From positions 1 to 11,842 of the forward strand of contig JAIFWL010000004.1 in NCBI GenBank assembly GCA_019661845.1: a stretch of DNA of 11,842 nucleotides, written 5' to 3'. The stretch is from Candidatus Parcubacteria bacterium. GTDB lineage: Bacteria > Patescibacteriota > Minisyncoccia > Phycocordibacterales > Zambryskibacteraceae. Shown here in pieces: positions 1 through 6,943 of this stretch. Position 1 is the first letter of the stretch. Each line of letters starts with the position of its first letter. Under the pieces are notes generated by a model that worked only from the letters and a program-made list of their open reading frames with translations, ran no database searches and had not been told where the DNA came from. The translations under genes were made by a program, and so were the position numbers.

Positions 1-2
1 GG

Positions 3-1163
3 GGATTTATTCATAAGGAACTTGCTGGTGTTTATGCCTATCTTCCATTAGGTAAGAGAGTAATTGAAAAGATTGCTAAGATCATTCGTGAAGAGATGAA
101 TGCTGTTGGTGGTCAAGAAGTTTCTATGACGACACTTCAGCCGAAAGAGATTTTTGAAAAGACTGATCGCTGGGATGATGCTAAGGTTGATAATTGGTTT
201 AAAACTAAGTTGGCCAATGGCACCGAGCTTGGCATGGGCCTTACGCATGAAGAGCCAATCGTCGATGCATTGAGTGATTACGTAAGTTCGTACAAAGATT
301 TACCCATTTCCATCTATCAGATACAAACCAAGTTTAGAAACGAGCTCCGAGCCAAGAGCGGGCTTCTTCGTGGTCGGGAATTCTTAATGAAAGACATGTA
401 TTCCTTCGCTCGAACACAGGAAGAGCACGAGAGGATTTATGAGGAAGTAGCGAAGGCATATCACAAAGTTTATGATCGCTTAGGCATCGGGCATATTACT
501 TACAGAACATATGCTGATGGAGGTATTTTCACCAAGAGATTTAGTGATGAATTCCAAACACTAAGTGATATTGGTGAAGACACTATCTATCTTCATGAAG
601 GTAAGGGTATTGCAGTAAATAAAGAAGTTTATACTGATGAAAACTTGGCTAAAATGGGTTTGAATAAAGAAGATTTAGTAGAAAAGCATGCTATAGAAGT
701 TGGTAATATTTTCCCTCTTGAATCTAAGTATACCGATGCACTAGATGTCTACTATACGGATGAGAGCGGTAATAAAAATTCTATCATCGCAGGTTGTTAT
801 GGAATCGGAGTTAGTCGTCTTGTTGGCGTTCTTGCAGAAATATTCTCCGACGACAAGGGCCTCATGTGGCCTAAGACTGTCGCACCTTTCCGAGTGCACT
901 TACTCTCACTTTCTGAAAGTGCTAAGAGCTTTGCCGATGAAGTTTACGAGAGCTTACAGAATGCCGGTGTGGAAGTTCTTTATGATGATAGAGAGGTTCG
1001 TGCGGGGGAGAAGTTTGCTGACTCTGACCTCATCGGCATCCCAACTCGCGTAGTAGTGGGGGATAAATCTCTGGAGAATAAAATTCTTGAAGTGAAGGAT
1101 CGCAGTAGTGACGAGGTGCGGATGCTAACCTTAGAAAATTTAATTGATGAACTTAAGCAATGA
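3..1163 (+). CDS. proS: Prolyl-tRNA synthetase, short form without editing domain (5' end outside window)
   Basis: Class II synthetase that attaches proline to tRNA-Pro in the cytoplasm. The frame is open from base 3 and reads GFIHKELAGVYAYLPLG, the usual ProRS N-terminal region, so the true start lies upstream and any ATG inside the window (for example at 96) is internal. Seen in order: motif 1 around REEMNAVGGQEV (87-131), motif 2 around FRNELRAKSGLLRGREF (333-407), the short segment EVGNIFPLESKYTDAL, motif 3 CYGIGVSRLVG (about 790-840), and a C-terminal anticodon-binding domain (about 880-1160). Motifs 2 and 3 are only about 130 residues apart. The long bacterial form carries an editing (INS) domain of roughly 180 residues there, so this is the short form. 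About 386 residues are visible. The stop TGA (1161-1163) overlaps the mreB start as ATGA, implying translational coupling. Identification is very secure. Confidence 0.96.
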   Translation, partial: GFIHKELAGVYAYLPLGKRVIEKIAKIIREEMNAVGGQEVSMTTLQPKEIFEKTDRWDDAKVDNWFKTKLANGTELGMGLTHEEPIVDALSDYVSSYKDLPISIYQIQTKFRNELRAKSGLLRGREFLMKDMYSFARTQEEHERIYEEVAKAYHKVYDRLGIGHITYRTYADGGIFTKRFSDEFQTLSDIGEDTIYLHEGKGIAVNKEVYTDENLAKMGLNKEDLVEKHAIEVGNIFPLESKYTDALDVYYTDESGNKNSIIAGCYGIGVSRLVGVLAEIFSDDKGLMWPKTVAPFRVHLLSLSESAKSFADEVYESLQNAGVEVLYDDREVRAGEKFADSDLIGIPTRVVVGDKSLENKILEVKDRSSDEVRMLTLENLIDELKQ

Positions 1164-2224
1164 GGATACCAGGGTTTAGCGAGATCAAGAGACTCTTCTC
1201 TCACGATGTGGGTATTGATTTAGGCACGGCGAACACTCTGGTCTACTTGCGGGGTCAAGGCATTATCATCAACGAGCCCTCGGTCGTGGCAGTGAATCAG
1301 AAGACCGGCCAGATTGTCGCTATTGGCACCGAGGCACGCGCCATGCTCGGCCGTACTCCTGGGCACATTACTGCTATTAAGCCACTTGTAGATGGAGTCA
1401 TTTCCGACTTCGAAACAACTGAAGAAATGATTGCCTATCTCTTAGGTAAGGCCACAGCCGGGACTAAGAAAGTGTTTTCCCCGCGAGTAGTAGTAGGTGT
1501 GCCATCGGGGATTACCAATGTCGAGATTCGTGCTGTACGTGATGCTACGCGTAACGCTGGCGCTGGTGAGGTACACATAGTAGAGGAGCCTATGGCCGCG
1601 GCTATTGGTATGAGGCTTCCAATACATGAACCAGCTGGAAGTATGGTCATAGACATTGGTGGCGGTACTTCAGACATCGCGGTCATATCACTCGGAGGAG
1701 TCGTCGCTTCGAAGAACTTACGTGTAGCGGGAGACAAGTTCAACTCCGATATCGTCTCTTACGTTAGGAATCAATTTAAAATCTTGATTGGGGAGAAGAC
1801 GGCTGAATTTATTAAAACCACTATCGGTTCCGTACTCCCTACTCACGCGCCACTTGAGGCTTCAGTAAAAGGTCGCGACTTGGTCACTGGTTTGCCGAAG
1901 GAAGTGATACTTACCGATACTGATATTCGCGAGGCCCTCGCTCCCTCAGTTGAAGCGTTGATAGAAGCTACTCGTGAAGTGCTTGAGTCTACTCCTCCTG
2001 AAATCCTAAGTGACGTCATGCATCGAGGCGCGCATCTCTCGGGTGGAGGCGCTCTTCTTAAGGGGCTGGCAGAACTGATTGAGAATGAGATCAACATGCC
2101 AGTCCATGTGCCAGCTGATCCTCTGACTGCTGTAGCGCGTGGCACAGGTATTATTTTAGAAGATATTGATAACTACCTCGACGTCTTGATTGCCAACGAA
2201 GATGAATTACCTCCCAAGAAATAA
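1160..2224 (+). CDS. mreB: Rod-shape-determining actin homologue MreB
   Basis: Bacterial actin that polymerises on the inner face of the membrane and positions the elongation machinery for wall synthesis. The 354 residues match the usual family length. Seen: phosphate-1 motif DLGTANT (20-26), the EEPMAAAIG segment (142-150) with the glutamate expected near the hydrolysis site, phosphate-2 motif DIGGGTSD (165-172), and the adenosine motif SGGGALLKG (from 294). The N-terminal residues MRIPGFSEIKRLF could form a short amphipathic membrane-binding helix (inference). The ATG at 1160 overlaps the proS stop by four bases, and no strong Shine-Dalgarno sequence precedes it, which fits coupled translation. 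It leads an mreB-mreC-mreD-PBP2 cluster in the order common across bacteria. Confidence 0.97.
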   Translation: MRIPGFSEIKRLFSHDVGIDLGTANTLVYLRGQGIIINEPSVVAVNQKTGQIVAIGTEARAMLGRTPGHITAIKPLVDGVISDFETTEEMIAYLLGKATAGTKKVFSPRVVVGVPSGITNVEIRAVRDATRNAGAGEVHIVEEPMAAAIGMRLPIHEPAGSMVIDIGGGTSDIAVISLGGVVASKNLRVAGDKFNSDIVSYVRNQFKILIGEKTAEFIKTTIGSVLPTHAPLEASVKGRDLVTGLPKEVILTDTDIREALAPSVEALIEATREVLESTPPEILSDVMHRGAHLSGGGALLKGLAELIENEINMPVHVPADPLTAVARGTGIILEDIDNYLDVLIANEDELPPKK

Positions 2225-2960
2225 ATCAAGGAATGCGTTACTCAAACCTATCTCACTTCTGATTGGATTATTTATTCTGGGAGTTGTTATCTTCTCATTC
2301 TTCGACGGTGCTCTTATCCAAGCAGTGACACCAGTCTGGCTTTCGGAGAATGTGGCCAGTAAGAAGTTTGCTGGATTCTTTAGCTACTTCCATTCACAAG
2401 GAGCTTTAATAGCAGAGAACGAGAGTTTGAAGGAACGCATTGCCTCGCTCGAGCTAAGTGAGCGAGCTCGAAGTGGAGAGGTGATCAATGTTCTGGGTAG
2501 ACAAGCAGAGGCAGAGGGTGTGGCGGCTACTGTCCTCTCGGCGCCACCACAATCTCCTTATGACACTCTAGTTATAGATGCAGGTTCCAGTGATAGCGTT
2601 GGAGTAGGTGAGTCAGTGTATCTGCCTGAAGGAGTTTTGCTCGGCCAAGTGTCTCAAGTGTTTGGCAGTTCTGCCAAGGTGTCACTCTTCACCACCCCAG
2701 ACATGAAGACAACTGCGGTGCTCGAACGGCATGCTGTACCAGTAACGCTTGATGGTGCTGGTGGAGGCAACTTCCGCATCGTGGTGCCAAGGGAGACAGA
2801 GGTAGAAGTGGGAGATAGAATTCTATCCGCAGATGTATTCTCTCACTACATGGCAGTAGTTGAGGAAGTTATTATGCAACCCACCGATTCTTTCAAAGAA
2901 GTGTTGGCGAGGAGCCCAGTAAATGTCTTTAGTATCCATCAAGTTCTAATAAGACCATGA
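2202..2960 (+). CDS. mreC: Cell-shape protein MreC
   Basis: Membrane-anchored periplasmic scaffold that links MreB and MreD to PBP2/RodA. I choose the ATG at 2202 (MNYLPRNKSRN), giving 252 residues. A TTG four codons earlier (2190) is also open but unnecessary. Seen: a basic cytoplasmic N-terminus, one membrane helix (about 13-34, PISLLIGLFILGVVIFSFF), a coiled coil (about 64-94, ENESLKERIASLELSE), and a C-terminal beta-rich region (about 105-252) with the family-like stretches VYLPEGVLLGQVSQV and VGDRILSADVF. The start lies 23 bases inside mreB and the stop TGA overlaps the next start as ATGA. Length and architecture are normal for MreC. The identification rests on both sequence pattern and position. 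Confidence 0.93.
   Translation: MNYLPRNKSRNALLKPISLLIGLFILGVVIFSFFDGALIQAVTPVWLSENVASKKFAGFFSYFHSQGALIAENESLKERIASLELSERARSGEVINVLGRQAEAEGVAATVLSAPPQSPYDTLVIDAGSSDSVGVGESVYLPEGVLLGQVSQVFGSSAKVSLFTTPDMKTTAVLERHAVPVTLDGAGGGNFRIVVPRETEVEVGDRILSADVFSHYMAVVEEVIMQPTDSFKEVLARSPVNVFSIHQVLIRP
2444..2471. repeat. Two overlapping, mutually exclusive hairpins in mreC
   Basis: CTCGCTC (2444-2450) pairs with GAGCGAG (2460-2466), and TCGAGCT (2449-2455) pairs with AGCTCGA (2465-2471). The arms overlap, so only one 7-base stem can form at a time, each with a 9-base loop. They lie in the coiled-coil coding part of mreC. This may be chance from Glu/Arg/Ser codons. Confidence 0.3.
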
Positions 2961-3220
2961 GATATAGAGTATTAATTACATTTATCATTTTTGCCGCAAT
3001 TATTTTACTGCCGTACTGGATATATTTACCTCTACTTCTTCTAGCTATTCTTTACTTCCCATTATTCTGGGAAGGGATTCTGCTCGGCTTGGTTATAGAT
3101 GTTTTATATGGACCAAGTTTTTCCCTAGCGCCACACAGCCTTCCTCACTATGCTCTATACGCACTTCTTGCGGTGTGCCTTACCCTGCCAGTGAGGAAAC
3201 ATTTAAGAACCTATGCCTAA
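2957..3220 (+). CDS. mreD: Small membrane protein in the mreD position, half-size MreD-like
   Basis: An 87-residue, very hydrophobic protein with about three membrane segments (about 5-21, 22-48 and 66-80). It occupies exactly the mreD position between mreC and PBP2, overlapping them by 4 and 8 bases. The stretch GILLGLVIDVLYGPS resembles the conserved G-x-x-x-D-x-L-x-G region of MreD, a multispanning partner of MreC. Typical MreD is about 160 residues with five or six helices, so this corresponds to roughly half of the family. No frameshift is needed to explain it, because the frame runs cleanly from ATG (2957) to TAA and the next gene starts immediately. The MreD assignment is therefore likely but not certain. 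It could be a lineage-specific replacement with a similar role. Confidence 0.72.
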   Translation: MRYRVLITFIIFAAIILLPYWIYLPLLLLAILYFPLFWEGILLGLVIDVLYGPSFSLAPHSLPHYALYALLAVCLTLPVRKHLRTYA

Positions 3221-4952
3221 ACATTTATTAAGTAGAATACGACATAGCTTCAACCTCTCACATAAAGTGGGAAGGAAGTATCGAGATATTAATCCTGAAG
3301 ATATCTTTCTAGATTCTGCGAACCTGCCTGGCTTCGAAGAGCACTCGCTTGAAGGTAGGATTGAGAGGCCCATGGGCCACGCTACATTCACAGGGCTCAA
3401 GGTTGTTCTGGGCCTTATCCTCTTTATACTCATAGGCAAGTTATGGATGCTCTCTATACATGATGGACCTGTGTATGCACAAATTTCAGACAACAATCGC
3501 TTAGAACAAACACTCATCTTCGCCAATCGTGGAGTGATTAACGATAGGAATGGTGTGGAGCTTGCAGGTAACGCTATCAAAGAAGAGAATTCAAGCACAA
3601 CTAGTCAAAGCATTTTCTCTGGGCGCACATATCCTTCTATTGCAGGACTTGCACACGTCATTGGGTATATCAAATATCCTCAAGCAGATCAGAACGGCGT
3701 CTTGTATGAGAAGGACTACCAAGCCAAGGCTGGTGTGGAATTGGCATATGATAAACAGCTTAAGGGAGTGAATGGCTTGAAGCTTAGAGAGACTGATGTC
3801 TTAGGTCACGTGACTTCAGAGAGTGTTGTAGATAAGCCTGTAGATGGTGAGACGCTAACCTTATCTATTGATTCAGGGATAAATGAACAACTTTATAAAG
3901 GGATTGAGGCCTTGGCTAAGAAGAGTGGCTTCGTAGGTGGTGCTGGAGTAATTATGGATGTACGCACGGGTGAACTCCTCGCTATGACGAGTTACCCTGA
4001 GTACGATCAGAACGCTTTAACAGGAGGCTTGGATAAAAAATCTTTCAATAGTCTTCTTAATAATCCTGCACACCCATTCTTAAACCGCGCTGTTGGTGGA
4101 CTCTATACTCCAGGCTCGATAGTGAAGCCAGTCTTTGCCCTCGCTGCCTTGAACGAGAAGATTATTTCCCCCGATAAACAAATTCTAAGTACTGGTTCTA
4201 TCACGGTGCCGAATCCTTATGATCCATCTAAGCCATCTATATTTAAGGACTGGAAGGCGCATGGGCTTACCGATATGCGCGAGGCTATAGCTGTCTCCTC
4301 TGACACCTATTTCTACTCTATTGGTGGCGGTTATGGTGGGCAACGAGGACTGGGTATTGGTCTCTTGGATAAATATTTAAGCCTTTTTGAAGCGACGAGT
4401 AAGACAGGTATAGAACTCTCGGGTGAGATTGAAGGGGTTATTCCTACACCAGAGTGGAAGGCAGCTAAGTTTAATGGTGACATCTGGCGACTGGGTGATA
4501 CCTACATTACCTCGATTGGCCAATACGGCACGCAAGTAACTCCACTTGCGGCCGCACGCTTGATGGCGACACTCGCCAATCATGGGAAGATTCTTACTCC
4601 ATCACTTCTTAAGGGTGGAATGGCGAATCCTGTAGAGAAGACGCTCTCATTTAACGAAGCTGATTGGCAAGTGGTGCTTGAGGGTATGCGAGAGAGTGTG
4701 ACGTATGGCACATCTCTAGGCCTCAACGTGCCGTATGTGAAAGCGGCAGGTAAGACGGGTACTGCAGAAGTGGGTTCTGGTAAATCATATGTGCACTCGT
4801 GGTCGGCAGGCTTCTTCCCCTTCGACAATCCACATTATGCTTGGGCAGTAGTGATGGAGAAGGGTCCAGCTACTAATACCATTGGTGCCACCTCGATTAT
4901 GAGGCAAGTTTTCGACTGGATGGAGCTCAACGAGCCTCAATACTTCGAGTAA
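3213..4952 (+). CDS. mrdA: Class B penicillin-binding protein, PBP2 type (peptidoglycan transpeptidase)
   Basis: DD-transpeptidase that cross-links new peptidoglycan during elongation, normally paired with the glycosyltransferase RodA. 579 residues. Seen: a long polar cytoplasmic N-terminus (1-58), one membrane helix (about 60-80), the family motif RGVINDRNG (106-114), LAHVIGY (146-152), and a transpeptidase domain with SIVK (302-305, nucleophile S302), SSD (362-364) and KTG (514-516), all three catalytic motifs intact. RGVINDRNG and LAHVIGY are only about 30 residues apart, where E. coli PBP2 has close to 100, so the head part of the pedestal appears to be missing. The ATG at 3213 overlaps mreD by 8 bases; GAGGAAA at 3193-3199 is a distant possible ribosome site. 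PBP2 rather than PBP3 is chosen from the mre context and motif spacing. rodA is not adjacent. Confidence 0.93.
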   Translation: MPKHLLSRIRHSFNLSHKVGRKYRDINPEDIFLDSANLPGFEEHSLEGRIERPMGHATFTGLKVVLGLILFILIGKLWMLSIHDGPVYAQISDNNRLEQTLIFANRGVINDRNGVELAGNAIKEENSSTTSQSIFSGRTYPSIAGLAHVIGYIKYPQADQNGVLYEKDYQAKAGVELAYDKQLKGVNGLKLRETDVLGHVTSESVVDKPVDGETLTLSIDSGINEQLYKGIEALAKKSGFVGGAGVIMDVRTGELLAMTSYPEYDQNALTGGLDKKSFNSLLNNPAHPFLNRAVGGLYTPGSIVKPVFALAALNEKIISPDKQILSTGSITVPNPYDPSKPSIFKDWKAHGLTDMREAIAVSSDTYFYSIGGGYGGQRGLGIGLLDKYLSLFEATSKTGIELSGEIEGVIPTPEWKAAKFNGDIWRLGDTYITSIGQYGTQVTPLAAARLMATLANHGKILTPSLLKGGMANPVEKTLSFNEADWQVVLEGMRESVTYGTSLGLNVPYVKAAGKTGTAEVGSGKSYVHSWSAGFFPFDNPHYAWAVVMEKGPATNTIGATSIMRQVFDWMELNEPQYFE

Positions 4953-4998
4953 GCGCAACAGTTTGCTTTGGCGGGTTAATTGGAGTATTATGTGGCGC
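4953..4998 (+). repeat. Imperfect inverted repeat spanning the PBP2-greA gap
   Basis: GCGCAACA (4953-4960), directly after the PBP2 stop codon, pairs with TGTGGCGC (4991-4998) except for one A-G mismatch. The loop of about 30 bases contains the candidate promoter. There is no T-tract after the right arm, so it is not a standard intrinsic terminator. It could be a weak hairpin at the end of the upstream transcript, or chance. Confidence 0.25.
4963..4991 (+). promoter_or_regulatory. Possible promoter for greA-lysS
   Basis: In the 61-base gap after the PBP2 gene, TTGCTT (4963-4968) and TATTAT (4986-4991) are separated by 17 bases. This matches the sigma-70 layout, with 3 of 6 and 5 of 6 consensus bases. 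Transcription would begin near 4998, leaving a leader of about 16 bases (ATTAATTTGTAAAAA) with no ribosome site before the greA ATG. This is the only non-coding gap on the left + strand cluster, so a separate promoter is plausible. It rests on pattern alone. Confidence 0.4.
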
Positions 4999-5013
4999 AT
5001 TAATTTGTAAAAA

Positions 5014-5481
5014 ATGGAAACCCAACAAGAATATCTATCAAAGGAGAAATACCATGAGCTTGAGAAGGAACTCGAATACTTAAGGACGGTTAAGCGCAAG
5101 GAAATTGCCGAAGCTCTTGAGTATGCTAAGTCCTTGGGGGATCTATCTGAGAATCAGGAATATCAGGAAGCTCGCGACAGCCAAGCAATCTTAGAAGATA
5201 GAATCAATAGGGTCGAATCAATCTTGAAGTCGGCCTCAATCGTCTCAACTGCTGGAGGCGGTGTAGTAGCAGTAGGTTCGGTTATTACTGTAGAGAAGGG
5301 TTCTGACCATACTAAGAAGTCATTCACCATTGTCGGTTCTGAAGAAGCTGATGCTGCTAAGGGTCTTATCTCTACTCGCTCACCTCTCGGCTTCGGTGCA
5401 ATGGGGAAGAAGAAGGGAGAGTCGTTCTCATTCGAGACACCAAGTGGTACAATGTCGTATAAGATTGTCGACATTAAGTAA
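5014..5481 (+). CDS. greA: Transcription elongation factor GreA
   Basis: Binds the secondary channel of RNA polymerase and stimulates cleavage of backtracked transcripts so that stalled complexes restart. 155 residues, the normal length. Seen: an N-terminal antiparallel coiled coil (about 8-78) whose tip carries the family signature GDLSENQEY (42-50), with acidic residues D43 and E46 in the positions needed to coordinate magnesium at the polymerase active site, then a C-terminal FKBP-like domain (about 80-155) containing SPLGFGAMGKKKGE. The ATG at 5014 follows an A-rich stretch with no Shine-Dalgarno sequence. AAGGAG at 5041 precedes an out-of-frame ATG at 5054 and does not mark the start. 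The stop TAA (5479-5481) directly abuts the lysS ATG, suggesting co-transcription. Confidence 0.96.
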   Translation: METQQEYLSKEKYHELEKELEYLRTVKRKEIAEALEYAKSLGDLSENQEYQEARDSQAILEDRINRVESILKSASIVSTAGGGVVAVGSVITVEKGSDHTKKSFTIVGSEEADAAKGLISTRSPLGFGAMGKKKGESFSFETPSGTMSYKIVDIK

Positions 5482-6936
5482 ATGGCTTCCATAGATGAAA
5501 TACGTTCGGGAAGGTTAGAGAAACTCAACTTTCTTAGAGAGAAGGGTATTGATCCGTATCCAGCTAAGACTGATAGAAGTATTAGTAATAAGGAAGCTAA
5601 GGATCAGTTTGTAGAGCTTTCAAGTTCTGGTAAAGAAGTGGTGCTCGCTGGACGCATCATGTCCTTGCGTGCACAGGGGAAGATCATTTTTCTTGATCTA
5701 TATGATGGCACGGCGAAGATTCAAGCATTTCTAAAGAAGGGTGAACCCATTAGTGAAGAGAATTTTGAATTATTTGAAAAGGCTTTCGACATTGGCGACT
5801 TCGCTGAAGTTTCTGGAACATTATTTCTAACTAAGCAGAATGAGCAGACTGTTCTAGCTCGTGAAGTGCGCATGCTCTCGAAGTCACTCTTACCTCTACC
5901 AGAGAAGTGGCATGGCCTTCAAGATGTTGAAGAGAGATTCCGCAAAAGATATTTAGACATTCTTTCTAATCCGGAGTTAAAGGATTTGTTTGAGAAGAAG
6001 GCCAAGTTCTGGGATGTGACTCGCGAGTTTTTAAAGCAGGAAGGATTCTTAGAAGTTGAGACTCCGACGCTCGAGATTACAACAGGTGGTGCAGAAGCTA
6101 GACCCTTCAAGACTCATCATAATGACTTCGACCTTGGAGTGCTCCTCCGCATCTCGATTGGTGAGTTGTGGCAGAAGAGGCTCATGGCTGCGGGCTTCGA
6201 GAAGACTTTTGAAATTGGCCGCGCATATAGGAATGAAGGCTCTTCGCCGGAACACCTGCAGGAGTTTACCAATATGGAATTCTACTGGGGTTATGCGGAT
6301 TACAAACTCGGTATGGATCTTGTTAGGAGGCTATATATAAAGATTGCTCTAGAGGTGTTCGGTACTACGAAATTTACTACTCGAGGACACTCCTTCGACC
6401 TTGCTGATGATTGGCAGGAGATTGACTACACCGACGAGATTCGTCGCCAGACTGGGATCGATCTTACCGAAGCGAGTGAGCAAGATCTTAAAGATAAGTT
6501 AGATGAGCTTGATGTGAAGTATGAAGGTGAGAACTTGGAGCGCCTCACTGACTCACTCTGGAAGTATTGTAGGAAGAATATTGCTGGCCCAGCTTTCCTC
6601 GTCAATCATCCTGCTCTCATTGGGCCACTCGCAAAGTTAAACAAAGATGGCAGGACTGTACAAATGTTCCAGCCACTTATTGCTGGGAGTGAAGTGGGTA
6701 GAGGTTATAGTGAGTTGAATGATCCTCTGGATCAGAAGGAGCGTTTTGATATTCAACAGAAGCTTATTGAAAGGGGAGATGAAGAAGCGATGATGCCTGA
6801 TTATGAATTCGTAGAAATGCTTGAACACGGCATGCCTCCTACCTGTGGCTTCGGCTTCGGCGAGCGCCTCTTCGCCTTCCTCGTCGACAAACCTCTCCGC
6901 GAAACTCAGTTGTTCCCCCTCATGCGTCCGAAATAG
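5482..6936 (+). CDS. lysS: Lysyl-tRNA synthetase, class II
   Basis: Charges tRNA-Lys with lysine. 484 residues, normal length. Seen: an N-terminal OB-fold anticodon-binding domain (about 50-140, VVLAGRIMSLRAQGKIIFLDL), motif 1 ending in ETPTLEITTGGAEARPF (about 193-209, P195), motif 2 with RNEG (250-253) and HLQEFTNMEFYWGYADY, the lysine-site segment YSELNDPLDQKERF, and motif 3 GFGFGERL (456-463, R462). Two points differ from the common bacterial enzyme: motif 2 reads HLQEFT where HNPEFT is usual, and motif 3 has Glu461 where GIGIDR has Asp. The Glu form is common in the related AsnRS, but SELNDP and overall length favour LysRS. The start ATG immediately follows the greA stop. The gene ends against thrS with no gap and no visible terminator. 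Confidence 0.94.
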   Translation: MASIDEIRSGRLEKLNFLREKGIDPYPAKTDRSISNKEAKDQFVELSSSGKEVVLAGRIMSLRAQGKIIFLDLYDGTAKIQAFLKKGEPISEENFELFEKAFDIGDFAEVSGTLFLTKQNEQTVLAREVRMLSKSLLPLPEKWHGLQDVEERFRKRYLDILSNPELKDLFEKKAKFWDVTREFLKQEGFLEVETPTLEITTGGAEARPFKTHHNDFDLGVLLRISIGELWQKRLMAAGFEKTFEIGRAYRNEGSSPEHLQEFTNMEFYWGYADYKLGMDLVRRLYIKIALEVFGTTKFTTRGHSFDLADDWQEIDYTDEIRRQTGIDLTEASEQDLKDKLDELDVKYEGENLERLTDSLWKYCRKNIAGPAFLVNHPALIGPLAKLNKDGRTVQMFQPLIAGSEVGRGYSELNDPLDQKERFDIQQKLIERGDEEAMMPDYEFVEMLEHGMPPTCGFGFGERLFAFLVDKPLRETQLFPLMRPK

Positions 6937-6943
6937 CTATTTC
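6930..6943. repeat. 14-base palindrome at the lysS/thrS tail-to-tail junction
   Basis: GAAATAGCTATTTC is a perfect palindrome centred exactly between the two convergent stop codons: TAG of lysS at 6934-6936 and TAG of thrS at 6937-6939 on the other strand. Both genes end in a Lys codon (AAA or AAG) and TAG, which explains part of the symmetry. It is too short and lacks the T-tract of a classical bidirectional terminator. Confidence 0.6.

Noticed and set aside
96..98. ATG at 96 as the start of proS
   Set aside because: The frame is open to the window edge, and the codons before 96 encode conserved ProRS residues including the start of motif 1.
4953..4998. Intrinsic terminator after the PBP2 gene
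   Set aside because: The inverted repeat is mismatched, has a loop of about 30 bases and no T-tract after it. It is listed only as a weak repeat.
5041..5083. AAGGAG followed by ATG at 5054, resembling a gene start
   Set aside because: It is out of frame with greA and yields only about nine codons. The AAGGAG encodes conserved GreA N-terminal residues.
6859..6876. Small hairpin near the lysS end (GGCGA/TCGCC) as a terminator
   Set aside because: The 5-base stem lies within motif 3 codons, is not followed by a T-tract and is still about 60 bases before the stop.
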